Shown piece by piece: positions 34,196-45,296 of a stretch of DNA of 64,000 nucleotides. A program made the translations under genes and the position numbers. Position 1 is the first letter of the stretch. Every line of letters starts with the position of its first letter. The stretch lies in NCBI RefSeq assembly GCF_032452875.1, contig NC_083885.1, positions 31,413,925 to 31,477,924 on the forward strand, in the 5' to 3' direction. Under the pieces are notes generated by a model. The model was not told the origin of the DNA, searched no databases, and saw only the letters and a program-made list of their open reading frames with translations. The DNA is from Bos javanicus (taxonomy: Eukaryota > Chordata > Mammalia > Artiodactyla > Bovidae).

Positions 34196-35922
34196 CATGT
34201 CCTCAATATGCTATTTTGAGAAAGTCTTAAGACATCTATTTAGTTACTACTATTACATGTAGTTTTTTTTTTTTTTTTCTGCCCTAACATGTGCTTATTC
34301 TGAGAGGTAGAGTCCCAGTGAAATGTCACCAAACAATGTCTCCAATTGCAAATGGTCCCTCTATAGTCAGTGGTCACCAATTATTCTCCACTACCTTAGC
34401 TATCAAGGCACTGAGAACAGACTTGGCCAGAATTATAGGAGTTATAGTATCAGTGGGGGAAAACAGGTGAAATGTATCCTACAAACAAAACTAGAGGATT
34501 ATGGCATTCATCCCAAGAACTAAATGCAGAAGCCAGAAGCTGAAGGTTGTTGCTTTACTATGAAGTTAGGGAATACACTTATAACATCTTTGTTAAATTT
34601 TAAAAAATGTATGACTAACCCATACATGATCCTTTTACTGCTTGAAATTTGTCTCTTTGAGGTTATGAGCATTAATCATCTACACAACATAAATGGATGT
34701 GAATTTTCCATTAAGCAGATTTTATAAGTGAGAAAATGATGATGGTTGCTTTGAAATCCTCAACAAAAATAAATATATAATCTTTTTTGTATTATGTTTA
34801 GTTTTGGGGTTATGAATGTACATAAGGCATGTCCTCAGTTTTCAAAATGTTTGCAGTTCTGAAAGGAGGCATCAAAACAAACTGTGTAATAACACAATTA
34901 TTTCAATAAGGTACAATAGATATGGTTAAGTGTGATCATGGAAGTCTTCACAGATGGTTACTATTTGTGAAGAGGGCAAAAAATGGGTAGAATTTGGCCT
35001 GGTGTAAATCTAGGTGAGGTATTGGAATGTTTAGATGTTTTATGTATGGGGGGAAAAAATCTCTCACTTCCTTGTCTTCTCCCCTGGAAAAGAATGGAGA
35101 CTCCACATCTAAGTTGATAATTAGGGAGGTAACATAGACGAGAATGGGAGCAACTACCAAGATGGGCTGAGATCCTGTAGCCAGCTGACAGGAAAGAGAG
35201 AACAGATGCTGACCAGGCATCAGGAAATAACCCTCAGTGGAAAATGGAGAGGGCTGTGGCTTTTTTCCACTAATTTTTTTTTTCCCACAAAATCATACCA
35301 GAAATCCCTGGTTTCTCAGATCCATTAAGAGTCCTTGAGTTCTCCTGGCCAAGTTGAAATCAACAGCTTTGCAAGAATGTTATATGGTGAGAACAAAGGG
35401 CAATGTTGGCATGCCCTGTAGGACAGAGGATCAAACTAGCTATACTGAGCAATTTCCTGGATGACTAAAAGGAAGGAGCTCCTACCCTGTGCCTTAGACC
35501 ATGTTGATGCCCTGACTTGTGCTAGGAATTTTATACTATTTTTCCTCCCACATTAGAGTGAGAGCTCCAAGGATTAGGGTTTTATTTTGTTACTTTGAAA
35601 GGACAACTTGGGGTCATAATTAGGGTTTTTCTGTTCCAAATGTAACTGAAGGGTACAAATCTAGTGATTAATAAAGAATTCTGAGGAAAGGTGTTCATTC
35701 CACAAAGACAGAGGATATCTTAGCCAAGGTTGAATCAGAGTCCAACATGATACCCTTGGGGGAGGAGAAACTCAAAATGTCAAATAATGGAAATATTTTC
35801 AAAGAGCATGGCATTTCAGTTGTGGTTAACTAAGGCCCCAGCCTAGTACCAGAGGATGACAATTGCCAGACAGTTGAATCATCAGTATCAGATTGGGAGA
35901 AATTATTAAGGCCACTACACCC
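34196..35922. other. Non-coding stretch with a T16 run
   Basis: A (T)16 run lies at 34263-34278. A faint L2-like segment may lie near 34845-34960. Otherwise nothing is recognised. The 90-codon minus-strand frame at 34948-35220 shows no motif. Confidence 0.45.
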
Positions 35923-35945
35923 CTTGGAGAAGGCAATGGCATCCC
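35923..35945 (+). mobile_element. Tiny Bov-A2 5'-end relic
   Basis: The 20 bases ggagaaggcaatggcatccc match the first bases of the Bov-A2 consensus, with no SINE sequence after them. A match this short may be chance or the stub of a deleted SINE. Confidence 0.4.
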
Positions 35946-35997
35946 TAATTAACCACAAAAAAAAAGGGCCTGGGTTTATAACTTGCAGGATGTAATT

Positions 35998-36135
35998 AAA
36001 ATATTGGCTTTGCCATATTATGGCTTTATAACTAAACAGTTATTTAACATAACTGAGCCTCAGCTGCCTTGTCTATAAAGAAGAGATACATGTTTATGTC
36101 TTCTAGATTACTGCAATAATCTTGATTATGTCTTA
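35998..36135 (-). repeat. MIR-like SINE, antisense
   Basis: The run gttatttaacataactgagcctcagctgccttgtctataaagaag closely follows antisense MIR 'cttaacctctctgagcctcagtttcctcatctgtaaaatgg'. Confidence 0.6.
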
Positions 36136-36285
36136 CATAATGTATGGGCCTTTTATATACTCTGGCCTTTCTTTGATGCTGAGAAGATCAGCACCACATA
36201 ATCCCACCTATGGCCCTAGGACAGGCCTAAAGTAAGGACTGAGCTTTAAAATAGTGTTTGGTGTGTGTTAGGTACCCAGTAAATC

Positions 36286-36486
36286 CAGTTAACCCTTGAA
36301 TAACATAGGCTTAAACTCCATGTATGCACTTCTGTGCAGTTTTTTACAACACTCAATACCATGCACTACTGGGTCCACACAGGCACAAGCGGGACACGAG
36401 GAACTGGGGGCAGCCAGTCCAACTACTAATTACAGGCTGTGTGCAGGGTGGGTGTCCCTGAATCCTGTGCTGTTCAAGAGTCAAAG
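36286..36486 (+). mobile_element. Short non-autonomous DNA transposon
   Basis: It has terminal inverted repeats of ~20 bases: cagttaacccttgaataaca at the left and, in reverse complement, ctttgactcttgaacagca at the right. The left end matches the familiar mammalian text 'cagttgacccttgaacaaca'. The 201-bp body has no coding capacity. It is probably a pogo/Tigger-like MER element; I am not sure of the family name, and a TA duplication is not visible. Confidence 0.65.
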
Positions 36487-36559
36487 GTATTCAATTAAAT
36501 GAATGATCTGATATTACTGTTTAATATTAGAAGAAGCTGGATAATTCAGATTTGCTGGA

Positions 36560-36690
36560 AGAGCATTAAAAGAAAATGCTATATTGGTTTATTCCATTGC
36601 TATCACTTTATGCATAGGAAATTGGGGAGAGCAAGTTTAAGTATTTACTCAGGACGGCAAGTTAAAGCCAAAGCTAGCATCAAAACCATG
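36560..36690 (+). repeat. MIR-like fragment
   Basis: Words ctatcactttatgcatagg, aaattggggagagcaagttt and atcaaaaccatgttgttag loosely follow the MIR core ('gaaactgaggcacagagagg…'). Low confidence. Confidence 0.35.
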
Positions 36691-36824
36691 TTGTTAGTTT
36701 TTATTTGTTCTCTTCACATCACTTTGTTGTATTAATTAGGTTGAGTAGATAATCCAAGATATCCTTGGGGAAATATTTATTTTTTTATTTGGCTCCAGAG
36801 AATTCAATAAATGTTCTTTCAGAG

Positions 36825-37046
36825 CAGTGGTTCTCAAAACATAGTATGCAACATACAAACATGCAGAACACACCTCAGGAATGATGTTGTGTATGTGATG
36901 TGTGTGTGCACATTAGAGTTCTTGCTACTAGGCCTAGTCCCTCAGATACAACTTATTTTACATAGGTTAGAATCAAGACATCTGCATTTTAATGGAAAAA
37001 ATATAATTCAGATTCAAATTGTTTATTTTATATTTGAGAAGCATTG
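36825..37046 (+). mobile_element. MER5A-like hAT DNA transposon
   Basis: It starts cagtggttctcaaaac. It contains ctaggcctagtccctcagat, gttagaatcaagacatctgc and attttaatggaaaa in the MER5A order, and closes with tttgagaagcattg, an approximate inverted copy of the start. A GT-rich expansion (36886-36908) lies inside. Non-autonomous, with no coding sequence. Confidence 0.75.
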
Positions 37047-37189
37047 CTTACATTCCTTCATTGCTTTATTGCCAATCATTTATGCACTCAATAATTATTT
37101 GAAAATAATAATACAATAAATGTCTGAGTGCCACAGCCTAGCTAAATAAAATTGCAAGATTTTACCATTGGTTTCATGGTTATTCAAAC

Positions 37190-37700
37190 AGAATAGAGAT
37201 TTTCTTTGTAAATTTTCCTTGATTCTATCCCCATTTCCCTACTCAAAATTAATCACTTTCCTGATATTTTTTTCCGTTCCATCCCTATAAATGTTTGTTA
37301 TACAAGTATTATTTAAGTAGCTATAAGCGACTTAGCAGCAGCAGCAATCTATATTTACAACTATCTTTATGTACTCAAACTTCATATAACATTATCATAC
37401 AGCATAAATCATTCAGTATCCTGCTTTTTGGTAAATAATTTGGGTATAATTTGAGGAAGCTGGTTCATATAATTTCAGTTTACACATTTTAATTTCAGCA
37501 CAGGGTTCTAGTCAATGAATATCTCATACTTTAAAATCCATATCCTACTAGTAACTAATGTATATTTGTGTTTTTTTCTGCTTTTTGTTATGAAACACAA
37601 TGCTGTAATTCACACCCCTGATATGTTTTTCTAAGTATATGCCTACAAGTTATGTTTTTGCTAGATATTACTACATGGCTAGTATTTTTAAAAGTACCGG
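37190..37700 (-). repeat. Old L1, antisense
   Basis: Words aacttcatataacattatc, cagtatcctgctttttgg, aatgctgtaattcacacccctg and gtatatgcctacaagttatg match the antisense text of old L1 3' regions ('caatgctgcaatgaatatcc…'). A 23-bp Bov-A2 tail interrupts it at 37326. Confidence 0.55.
37321..37353 (+). mobile_element. 23-bp Bov-A2 tail insertion with 5-bp duplication
   Basis: The insert at 37326-37348 reads agcgacttagcagcagcagc plus three bases, which is the extreme 3' end of Bov-A2. The word ctata occurs on both sides (37321-37325 and 37349-37353), and the old L1 text is continuous when the insert is removed. Confidence 0.7.
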
Positions 37701-38414
37701 GGACAGTAATGAAAATTTGGGGCAACTTACTTAACATGGTTCTATTTCTTTGCCTAAAGGTGAGAACAGAAATTCCTACTGGACTTCATAAAGATTAAAT
37801 GTGTTATCCTCTCTGAAAGTCATGGCAAAGTGTGACAACAAATAGTCCCTCCCAGTTTTCCTTTTCACTATAATTGCACCGATAAACAGAGAACTGAAGA
37901 CAGAACTGTCCTGAAGATAGTCAGCATTTTAAGTCAGAGAAATCACCCATATAAATGAGAAACATCTATATTCTGTCTGAGTAACTTTTACTTTGATATT
38001 CAGAATCATCATCTTTGAATTTCTGAGTTTGTGACCTACACATGTGGGTGGCATGTCTATTTCTCCAATTTAAAAAAAAGAAAAGAAAAAAAGAAAAAAC
38101 GCTGCCACTGAATCCTATTTCTTATTCCGTCCCTTTTCTCCTCCCTATTTTATATTCATTTGCTTGTCCTTGCTGAGTCTTCTCAGGCTTTTCAACCAAA
38201 TGCAAACATTAAATGAAGGCTTTCCTGCAATTTCAAAGCAAAGCAAAGCAATTCCCCTAAAGGGAGAGAAGGCAGTTGTTGATTGTCAACAGAAAGTGAG
38301 GCTCAGCATGCACTTTTGGAAGGAGAAAGAGAGGTCTGAGCTAAGAACAGAAGGCCAGGACAATGGTGTTGTCTGATGCAAGTTGTTGGGACAGGGAAGA
38401 AAAAATCAAAGCAG
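37701..38414. other. Non-coding stretch with an A/G-rich run
   Basis: A purine-rich run (aaaaaaaagaaaagaaaaaaag) lies at about 38069-38095. No gene is recognised. Confidence 0.5.
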
Positions 38415-38510
38415 ATAGATTTTACTCTTAGTATGTACCAGGACCTGTCCTGGGCAACCTCACCACTTTCATAAGATAGGGCAGATGACTGCCTATGTTT
38501 GCAGATTTCA
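38415..38510 (+). repeat. MIR-like fragment
   Basis: The run cttagtatgtaccaggacctgtcctgggcaacctcaccac resembles MIR 'cttactatgtgccaggcactgttctaagcgctttac'. Confidence 0.45.
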
Positions 38511-38769
38511 AGGTTATGGAGAAGACCAATGTCACTTATCCGTTTATCCCTTCCTCAGAGAACCCCATTTTCTCTGTTGATTTTTTACCACTCCACTCTC
38601 CAACATGCCAAAGCCTAGTTTTTAGATACCAAACTAAAATTTATACCTACAGTTTTATAGAATGCACAGTTTCCATGCACAAATAAAACATAATGTTTCC
38701 CCTTGACTCAGAAACTTTATCTATAAATACAATATATAAGCATAGTGTGAAATCAGGAGAAATATTTAT

Positions 38770-39060
38770 ATAAAAGACATTTATTTCAACTTTGGATTCA
38801 CAAAAATGGAAATCATTAAATACATAATAACTGAGAAATAAATAACTGAAGCAGCATATATTTGTGTTAGAGGATACTAGGTAGCCATTAAATTGAGGTT
38901 TGTAAAGAATTTATAAACATGCAAAAATACTTACCACACAAACGTAAGGAAACAAAAGACGATAAAAATCTAATTGAATTTCAGCTATGTAAATATAGAC
39001 TTTACATAAAGAAAGTACATAAAACAACTAAAAATGTAAATAAAAGTAAAATTTGTTTCT
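38770..39060 (+). repeat. Old L1 3' region
   Basis: Words caactttggattcacaaaaatgg, ataactgagaaataaataac, ggatactaggtagccattaa and gaggtttgtaaagaatttat follow the old L1 text 'ggggattggttaaataaatt…actatgcagccattaaaa…gatgtttgtaaagaatttt'. Confidence 0.5.
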
Positions 39061-39103
39061 ATTTCTGCTTTGATTGTAATACTATATGTAGATTTTAGTT
39101 TCT

Positions 39104-39403
39104 ATGATAGGTTGCTGCTGCTGTTGCTGCTGCTAAGTCGCTTCAGTTGTGTTCGACTCTGTGCGACCCCAGAGACAGAAGCCCACCAGGCTCCCCCATC
39201 CCTGGGATTCCCCAGGGGAACACTGGAGTGGGTTGCCATTTCCTTCTCCAATGCATGAAAGTGAAAAGTGAAAGTGAAGTTGCTCAGGCGTGTCCAACTC
39301 CTAGCGACCCCATGGACTGCAGCCTACCAGACTCCTCCGTCCATGGGATTTGCCAGGCAAGAGTACTGGAGTGGGGTGCCATCACCTTCTTTGATGATAG
39401 GTT
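39104..39403 (-). mobile_element. Bov-A2 dimeric SINE with 10-bp target duplication
   Basis: A full antisense dimer with an imperfect ctgctgctgttgctgctgct tail. The word atgataggtt is present at 39104-39113 and 39394-39403, giving an insertion of ~280 bp. The right boundary reads accttcttt where ccttctcc is usual. Confidence 0.95.
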
Positions 39404-39879
39404 ATGTATTGTTTTATTAGAAAAACATTTAGGTTATGGTGGAAATGAAATATTGGCCTTATTTATAGGAGGCTCCTTTTGTAAGATTAGAGGTAGAACA
39501 CTAGAAAAAAGTGTTTTTTGCTACCCAAAGATTGTCTATAAAAACAAATTGTTTGAATACTAAGGCCTGGTTTAGAAACTTTATTTAACCAGAATGGTTC
39601 ATGGTCTAGGGGTGTCCTGAGGTTAAATGAGCAGATAAGCATGAAGATATCTTACAAATGGATCACACACATATGTCCACCACATTTTGCCAAAGCAGTA
39701 CCACTGTTTTTTTGTATAGGATATGAGGTCATGTTTCATTTTCCCTAAAAATCCTTTCTGGCCTGAAGACACTGAGCAGATGAAGGGCAGAGACAGTGTC
39801 ACATGAGTGGACTTCTGCTAGCAATTTGTTGTGGAAAATTCACAGACTTTCAAGTGAAACAGATCTGGTAATTTGCAGG
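39404..39879. other. Non-coding stretch, nothing recognised
   Basis: No repeat or gene could be supported. Confidence 0.5.
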
Positions 39880-40012
39880 GAGGTCTGATGTCTCTTGATC
39901 CATTTCCTTACCTATAGGGTGAAATTAGCATCACTCCTCTCACAGGGTTGCTTTGGAGATTAATGTTGATGACACGTCTAAAATGCCCTTAAGACATGGT
40001 CTGAAATAGAGT
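39880..40012 (-). repeat. MIR-like SINE, antisense
   Basis: The run ccatttccttacctatagggtgaaattagcatcactcctctcacagggttgctttggagattaatg matches antisense MIR ('cctcatctgtaaaatgggg…cctacctcatagggttgttgtgaggattaaatg'). Confidence 0.65.
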
Positions 40013-40263
40013 TGCAAAAATATGTTGCCCTGCCTCATATAATGCCAACTTTTCCAACCAATGGCAAGCCTTCTGCATTTTTCATTTCCACTGGTGAAAG
40101 TGACTTAAGTACTATGCAATCATGTAAATACTTTGAGTTGAAATAGTAAACAAGGAATAGGGGCATAATACAGTAAATTATAAAAAACAAAACAAAAACC
40201 TCCTCTACAATAACAGATTCACTTTCCATGTCAACTGCTCCTAATGCTACTAGAGGTAATTTC

Positions 40264-40404
40264 TATTTGCTAGAAGGAAATGGCAACCCACTCCAGTGTT
40301 CTTGCCTGGAGAATCCCAGGGACCGGGGAACCTGGTGCTCGGTCTATGGGTCATACAGAGTCGGACACGACTGAAGCGACTTAGCAGCAGTAGCAGCAGC
40401 AGCA
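40264..40404 (+). mobile_element. Single Bov-A unit with (agc)n tail
   Basis: Sense: aaggaaatggcaacccactcc through cagagtcggacacgactgaa to the tail gcgacttagcagcagtagcagcagcagcag. Only the second unit of Bov-A2 is present, so this is a 5'-truncated dimer or a monomer. The word ctag near both flanks is too short to count as a TSD. Confidence 0.9.
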
Positions 40405-40539
40405 GTCATAACTAGTTACAAGTAGCTGTCAAAAGGCCATAAAAAGCCACTGAAAATATGGTTCCTTTCTCAATATAAAACTTATGGAAATAAAAAGACA
40501 CATGTGGATACAGCATAAGGGACATGGGATTTCTCTTGA

Positions 40540-40688
40540 ACTACTTTTATAAGGATATTAATTTCATTCATGAGGGCAGAGCCCTCATAACCTAATCACC
40601 CCCAAAAGGCTCACCCCATAATATCATCAATAGGCATTAAGAATTGATCACATGATTTTTAGAAAGTACAAACACTCAGCCTATAACA
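40540..40688 (-). mobile_element. MLT1-type LTR (ERVL-MaLR), partial, antisense
   Basis: The words acttttataaggatattaat, ttcattcatgagggcagagc and cctcataacctaatcacc, ending in agcctataaca, are the reverse complement of the 5' half of MLT1-type LTRs. Only this half is kept. It is an old non-coding relic with no viral genes. Confidence 0.7.
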
Positions 40689-40700
40689 TGAGTATATACC

Positions 40701-40916
40701 CAAAATAGTCTACTCATTGGAAAAGACTCTGATGCTGGGAAAGTGTGAAGGCAAAAGGAGAAGGGAGAGGCAGAGGGTGAGATGATTAGATAGCATCACT
40801 GACTCAATAGACATGAATTTGCCCAAACACCAGGTCACAGTGAAGGGCCTGCTGTGTTGCTGTCCATGGGTCTTAAAGAGTAGGACATGACTCAGCAACT
40901 GAACAGTGACAAAATA
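40701..40916 (+). mobile_element. BovB LINE 3' end, probable 7-bp duplication
   Basis: Sense ~200-bp tail: ctcattggaaaagactctgatgc through gactcagcaactgaacagtg. The word caaaata occurs at 40701-40707 and 40910-40916. It interrupts L1 text. The body is diverged (hcaaacaccaggtcacag region), suggesting age. Confidence 0.85.
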
Positions 40917-41728
40917 TCCGGAAGAAATGAAAGCAGGATCCCAAAGAAATATTTGTACATACATGTTCATATCACCAATATTCACAATAGCTAAAATATG
41001 GAAGTAATTTGGGATATACCAATGGATGAATGGGTAATTAAAATGTAGTATTTGCATATATTATCATTCAACCTTAAAAAGAAAGGATATCATGGCAAAT
41101 GCTACAACATAGATAATGCTTACGGATATTTTGATAAGGTAAACAAAGATACGTTTTACAGATGGATTGGAAGAATTAACATTGTTAAAACGACCATGCT
41201 GCCTAAGGCAATCTACAGATTCAATGCAATCCCTAATGAAATATCAATGGCATTTTTCAGAGAACCAGAATAAAGAATTTTAAAACTTGTATGGAAACAC
41301 AAAAGACACTGAATAGCCAAAAAGATTTTGAGAAAGAAAAACATTAGCGATATCAAGTCGCTTTGATTTCAAACTATACTACAAAGCTACAGTAACTAAA
41401 ATAGTACTGACACAAAAACACAGGTAGATCAATGGAATAAAGAGTCCAGAAATGAACCCACATTTATATGGTCAATTAATCTACAGTAAAGGAGGCAAGA
41501 ATATACAATGAGGAAAAGACAGTTTCTTCAATATGTGATGTTGAGAAAACTGGACAGCTGCATGCAAAAGAATCAAAATGGATTACTTTCTTGCACCATA
41601 TACAAAATAAGTTCAAATGAATTAAAGATTTAAATGTGAGATCCAAAGTCATGAAACTCCTAGATGAAAATATATGCAGTGTGCACTTTGATGATGGTCA
41701 GAGCAATGTTTTTTTGATAGATCGCCTT

Positions 41729-41810
41729 AGGCAAGGGAAAGTGCAAGAAAAGGTGAAAGTGAAGTCACTCAGTCATGTCTGACTCTTTGTGAGGACTCAG
41801 GCAAGGGAAA
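41729..41810 (-). mobile_element. 58-bp truncated Bov SINE with 12-bp target duplication
   Basis: The insert (41741-41798) holds only the 3' end of a Bov SINE in antisense (aggtgaaagtgaagtcactcagtcatgtctgactctttgtga). It is flanked by the perfect 12-bp word aggcaagggaaa at 41729-41740 and 41799-41810. The L1 ORF2 text is continuous without it. Confidence 0.93.
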
Positions 41811-42626
41811 CAAAAGCAGAAATAAACAAATGGTGCTGTATCAAACTAAAACCTTTTGTACAGCAAAGGAAACTATCAACAAAATGAAGAGCACCTACTG
41901 AATGGAAGAACACATTTGCAAAATAAACATCTGATAAGGGATGAATATAACACAACTCAACATCAAATAAACAAACAGAGAAAAAATATGGTTTCAAAAA
42001 TGGGCAAAGGACTTCAACAGACATTTTTCCAAAGAAGATAAGATGATCAACAGGCACATGAAAAGATGTTCCACTTCAGTAATAATCAGGAAAATGTAAG
42101 TTAAAACCACAATGAGATGTCACCTCACCTGTTAGGACTATTATCAAATGATAAAAGAAAAATAGCAAGTATCAGTGAGGATGTGGAGAAAAAAGAATCC
42201 CTGTGCACTGTTCATGGGAATGTAAATTGGTGTAGTCAATACGGAAAGCAGTATGGAAGTTCCGCAAAAAGTTTAAAAACAGAAGTACATTATGATCCAG
42301 CTATTCCATCCCTGGATATGTTTCCAAAGAATATCAAAACACTAACTCAAAAAGATACATGCACCCCTCTGTTCATTACAGTATTATTTACAATAGCCAA
42401 GAACCAAGATATGGAAGCAAAATAACTGTCCATCATAGATCACCCAATTACTCTGCCATGAAAAAAGAATGAAATATTGTTATTTGCAACACAACGGATG
42501 GCCCTAGAGGGTATTATGTTAAGTGAAATAAGTCACTTATTTCAAAGAGAAAGACAAATACTGTATGACTGTATTTACATACGGAAATTAAAAATCAAAA
42601 CAAATGAACATAAAACAGAAACAGAG

Positions 42627-42628
<2 letters not shown>

Positions 42629-42674
<46 letters not shown>
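42629..42674. repeat. (AT)23 microsatellite
   Basis: An uninterrupted AT dinucleotide run of 46 bases inside the L1 3' region. Likely length-variable between individuals. Confidence 0.97.
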
Positions 42675-42676
<2 letters not shown>

Positions 42677-43497
42677 AAAAAATAGGGAGTTGAAAGAGGG
42701 AAAGGGTGGGAGGGAGGACAGAAGAAGGTATGGAAGATTAAGACGTACAAACTTTCATTTACAAAATAAATGGGTCACAGCTATGAAATGTATAGCATGG
42801 GGAATATAGTCAATAATAATTCTGTATCTTTAAATGATGACATATGGTAACTAGGCTTATTATGGTGAAATACTGAATTGCTATGCTGGACACTAAGAAC
42901 TAACGTAGGATCGTAGGGCAATTATACTTAAAAACCAAACTCACACAGATCAGATTTGTGGTTACCAAAGTGGAGGTGGGGGACAGGGAGAACTGAATGA
43001 AGGTAGTCACAAACTTACAATTATAAGATAAAGAAGTACCAGGGATGTGATGTACAACATGATAAAAATAATTAATACTGTGATATTATATATGTCAGTT
43101 GTTGAAAGAGTAAATCTTAAAAGTTCTTATCATAAAGAAAAAAAAGTTTTTTCTTTTATTTTTTATCTATACAAGATGATGAATATTGACTAAAGTTACT
43201 GTGATTATTTCATGATATATGTAACTCAAATCATTACGTTGTACACCTGAAACTTATACAGTGTTGTATGTCAATTACAGATTAATAAAACTGAAAATAA
43301 AAAAATGATTAAGTTGGTAGATTTTAGGTTATGTGTGTTTTTCACCACAATAGGAAAAAATTGGGAAAAAGTATATAACTGACATTCTAAATGGGAAATT
43401 AAATAATAGAAAAGGAATAGATGAATCCAAAGGAATGCAAGAATCAAAAAATAAATAAGTTGGTTAAATAAAGAAATAGTAATGATTTAACCAAAAT

Positions 43498-43793
43498 AAT
43501 AATTACACTGCTGCTGCTGCTAAGTCACTTCAGTCGTGTCCAACTCTGCACAACCCCAGAGACGGCAGCCCACCAGGCTCCCCCGTCCCTGGGATTCTCC
43601 AGGCAAGAACACTGGAGTGGGTTGCCATTTCCTTCTCCAATGCATGAAAGTGAAAAGTGAAAGTGAAGTCGTTCAGTCGTGTCCGACTCTGTGCGACCCC
43701 ATGGACTACCGTCTACCAGGCTCCCCGGTCCATGGGATTTTCCAGGCAAGAGTACTGGAGTGGGGTGCCATTGCCTTCTCCAATAATTACACT
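43498..43793 (-). mobile_element. Bov-A2 dimeric SINE with 12-bp target duplication
   Basis: A complete antisense dimer (ctgctgctgctgctaagtc at left, gccattgccttctcc at right). It is bounded by aataattacact at 43498-43509 and 43782-43793. The linker agtgaaaagtgaaagtgaag is intact. Confidence 0.96.
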
Positions 43794-44308
43794 AAATACA
43801 TGTAGAATAAATTCTCCATAAAAAAGACAATGGCTGGTAGGCTGGATAAATAAATATCCAATGATTTATTGTTCACAGAAACAACATTTTAATATAAGAA
43901 TACAGAGTTTGACCCTAATTGAAAAAAGATATGTAATGCAGACACTAATGAAAACCTAGGTAGCATAACTAACATTAGATCGTCTTAAGATAGGTAGTAT
44001 TACAGGATACACAGAGGGGCATTTCAAGAAGTTAATAAGATCAACCTTTAGACATATATAATAATCCTAAATTATGTTTGTCTAAGACCATAATTTAAAA
44101 CATATTAAAACAAATCCTTGCTAAGCTAACAAGAAAAACAGAAAAATCTACAGTCTTAGGGAAATAGATGTCTATGAAGCTTCAACAGAATAATCAGATA
44201 AAAATTTAAAGAACATAAAATAGTTTGGCAGAATGATTAATAAAGTTAACAAAACTGATATATCTAGAACCCTGCAAAGAATAACTGCAAATGAACAAAC
44301 TTTTCAAG

Positions 44309-44362
<54 letters not shown>
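44309..44362. repeat. (TA)n(TG)n(TA)n microsatellite
   Basis: About 12 bases of TA, then a TG run at 44321-44357, then TA. It is a compound dinucleotide repeat inside the L1 and a likely polymorphic marker. Confidence 0.95.
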
Positions 44363-45296
44363 ATCAAAATTGACCAGATGATAGACCATAAGCTGAATCT
44401 GAAGGACTATTAAAGGATTAAAATTATGCATAATTTAACATCCTAAACCAATGGGTTACATTTACATATCTACAACAAAATGGTACATTCAAACCGCTCA
44501 AATATTAGTTAATTAGCAATAGAATTCTAAAAAACCTTGGGACACAAAAGAAATCACGATATGAATCTGAATGGCTACTAAATGTATTTTCGATGGAAAG
44601 AAATGATGAAAATAAGAGCAAGACCCAATGAAGTGAAGAACATATGTGTAAAAGTGAAAATCTACAAAAGTTGGACTGAAATTAGTGGTATAGAAAAAAA
44701 GCACAAATAACTGGTATTATGAATGAGAAAATAACAAAAATCGTACAGGCAGTAATTATAGTAAGTTTTATTAACAATTATTATAATTATTATGAACAGT
44801 TCATTAGAAAATTTAGGTGAAATGGACAATTTTTTTTTTCAAAAACAAAAACACCAAATGGACAAAAGAAGAAGTAGAAAACCTGACAAGTTTATATCTA
44901 TTAAACTGATATATTTAAGTAAAACTTTTCCTAAAAATAAAACTTCAGGCCCAGCATTGCTTGTGAATTATGTGAGTTATTCCAATAGAATAAATGTCAG
45001 CACTTACACAAAATTATATACAAAATAGGATATGAAGGAACACTCCCTAACTCTTTTATGAGTTTATTATATATGAACTTGATACTAAGACCAAAAACAT
45101 TTTGAGAATGGAAACTGGCAAGGCAAACCTGCATGCATGTAAATGAAAATATCTTAATAAAATATTTAAAATGAACACTACATTATTTAAACAAGATAAT
45201 ACATCACATTCAAGCAAAGATTAATTCCAAATGCTTGCTGTTCACATGTAAAGTTCAATAAAGACAATTCACCACACTAAGGAATAAAGGAGGTAT

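Larger units (their letters stand above)
40689..43330 (+). repeat. Old L1 3' half, repeatedly interrupted
   Basis: The sense L1 text runs gagtatatacccaaaata, [BovB], ccggaagaaatgaaagcagg, then from 41160 ggattggaagaattaacatt through ORF2. ORF2 landmarks include gtggagaaaaaagaatccctg and tatgatccagctattccatcc. A 3' UTR ends at about 43300 (gttgtacacctgaaacttat, gtatgtcaattacag, attaataaaactg). Around 40917-41140 and 41160 onward the 3' text is repeated, so at least two L1 pieces are joined. All frames are broken. Confidence 0.8.

Noticed and set aside
36296..36502. 68-codon plus-strand frame
   Set aside because: Lies within the short DNA transposon at 36286-36486, which has no coding capacity.
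43498..43793. Regularly repeated ~130-bp units that could be read as a tandem or CRISPR-like array
   Set aside because: They are the two halves of a dimeric SINE; copies are dispersed in both orientations, not arrayed.
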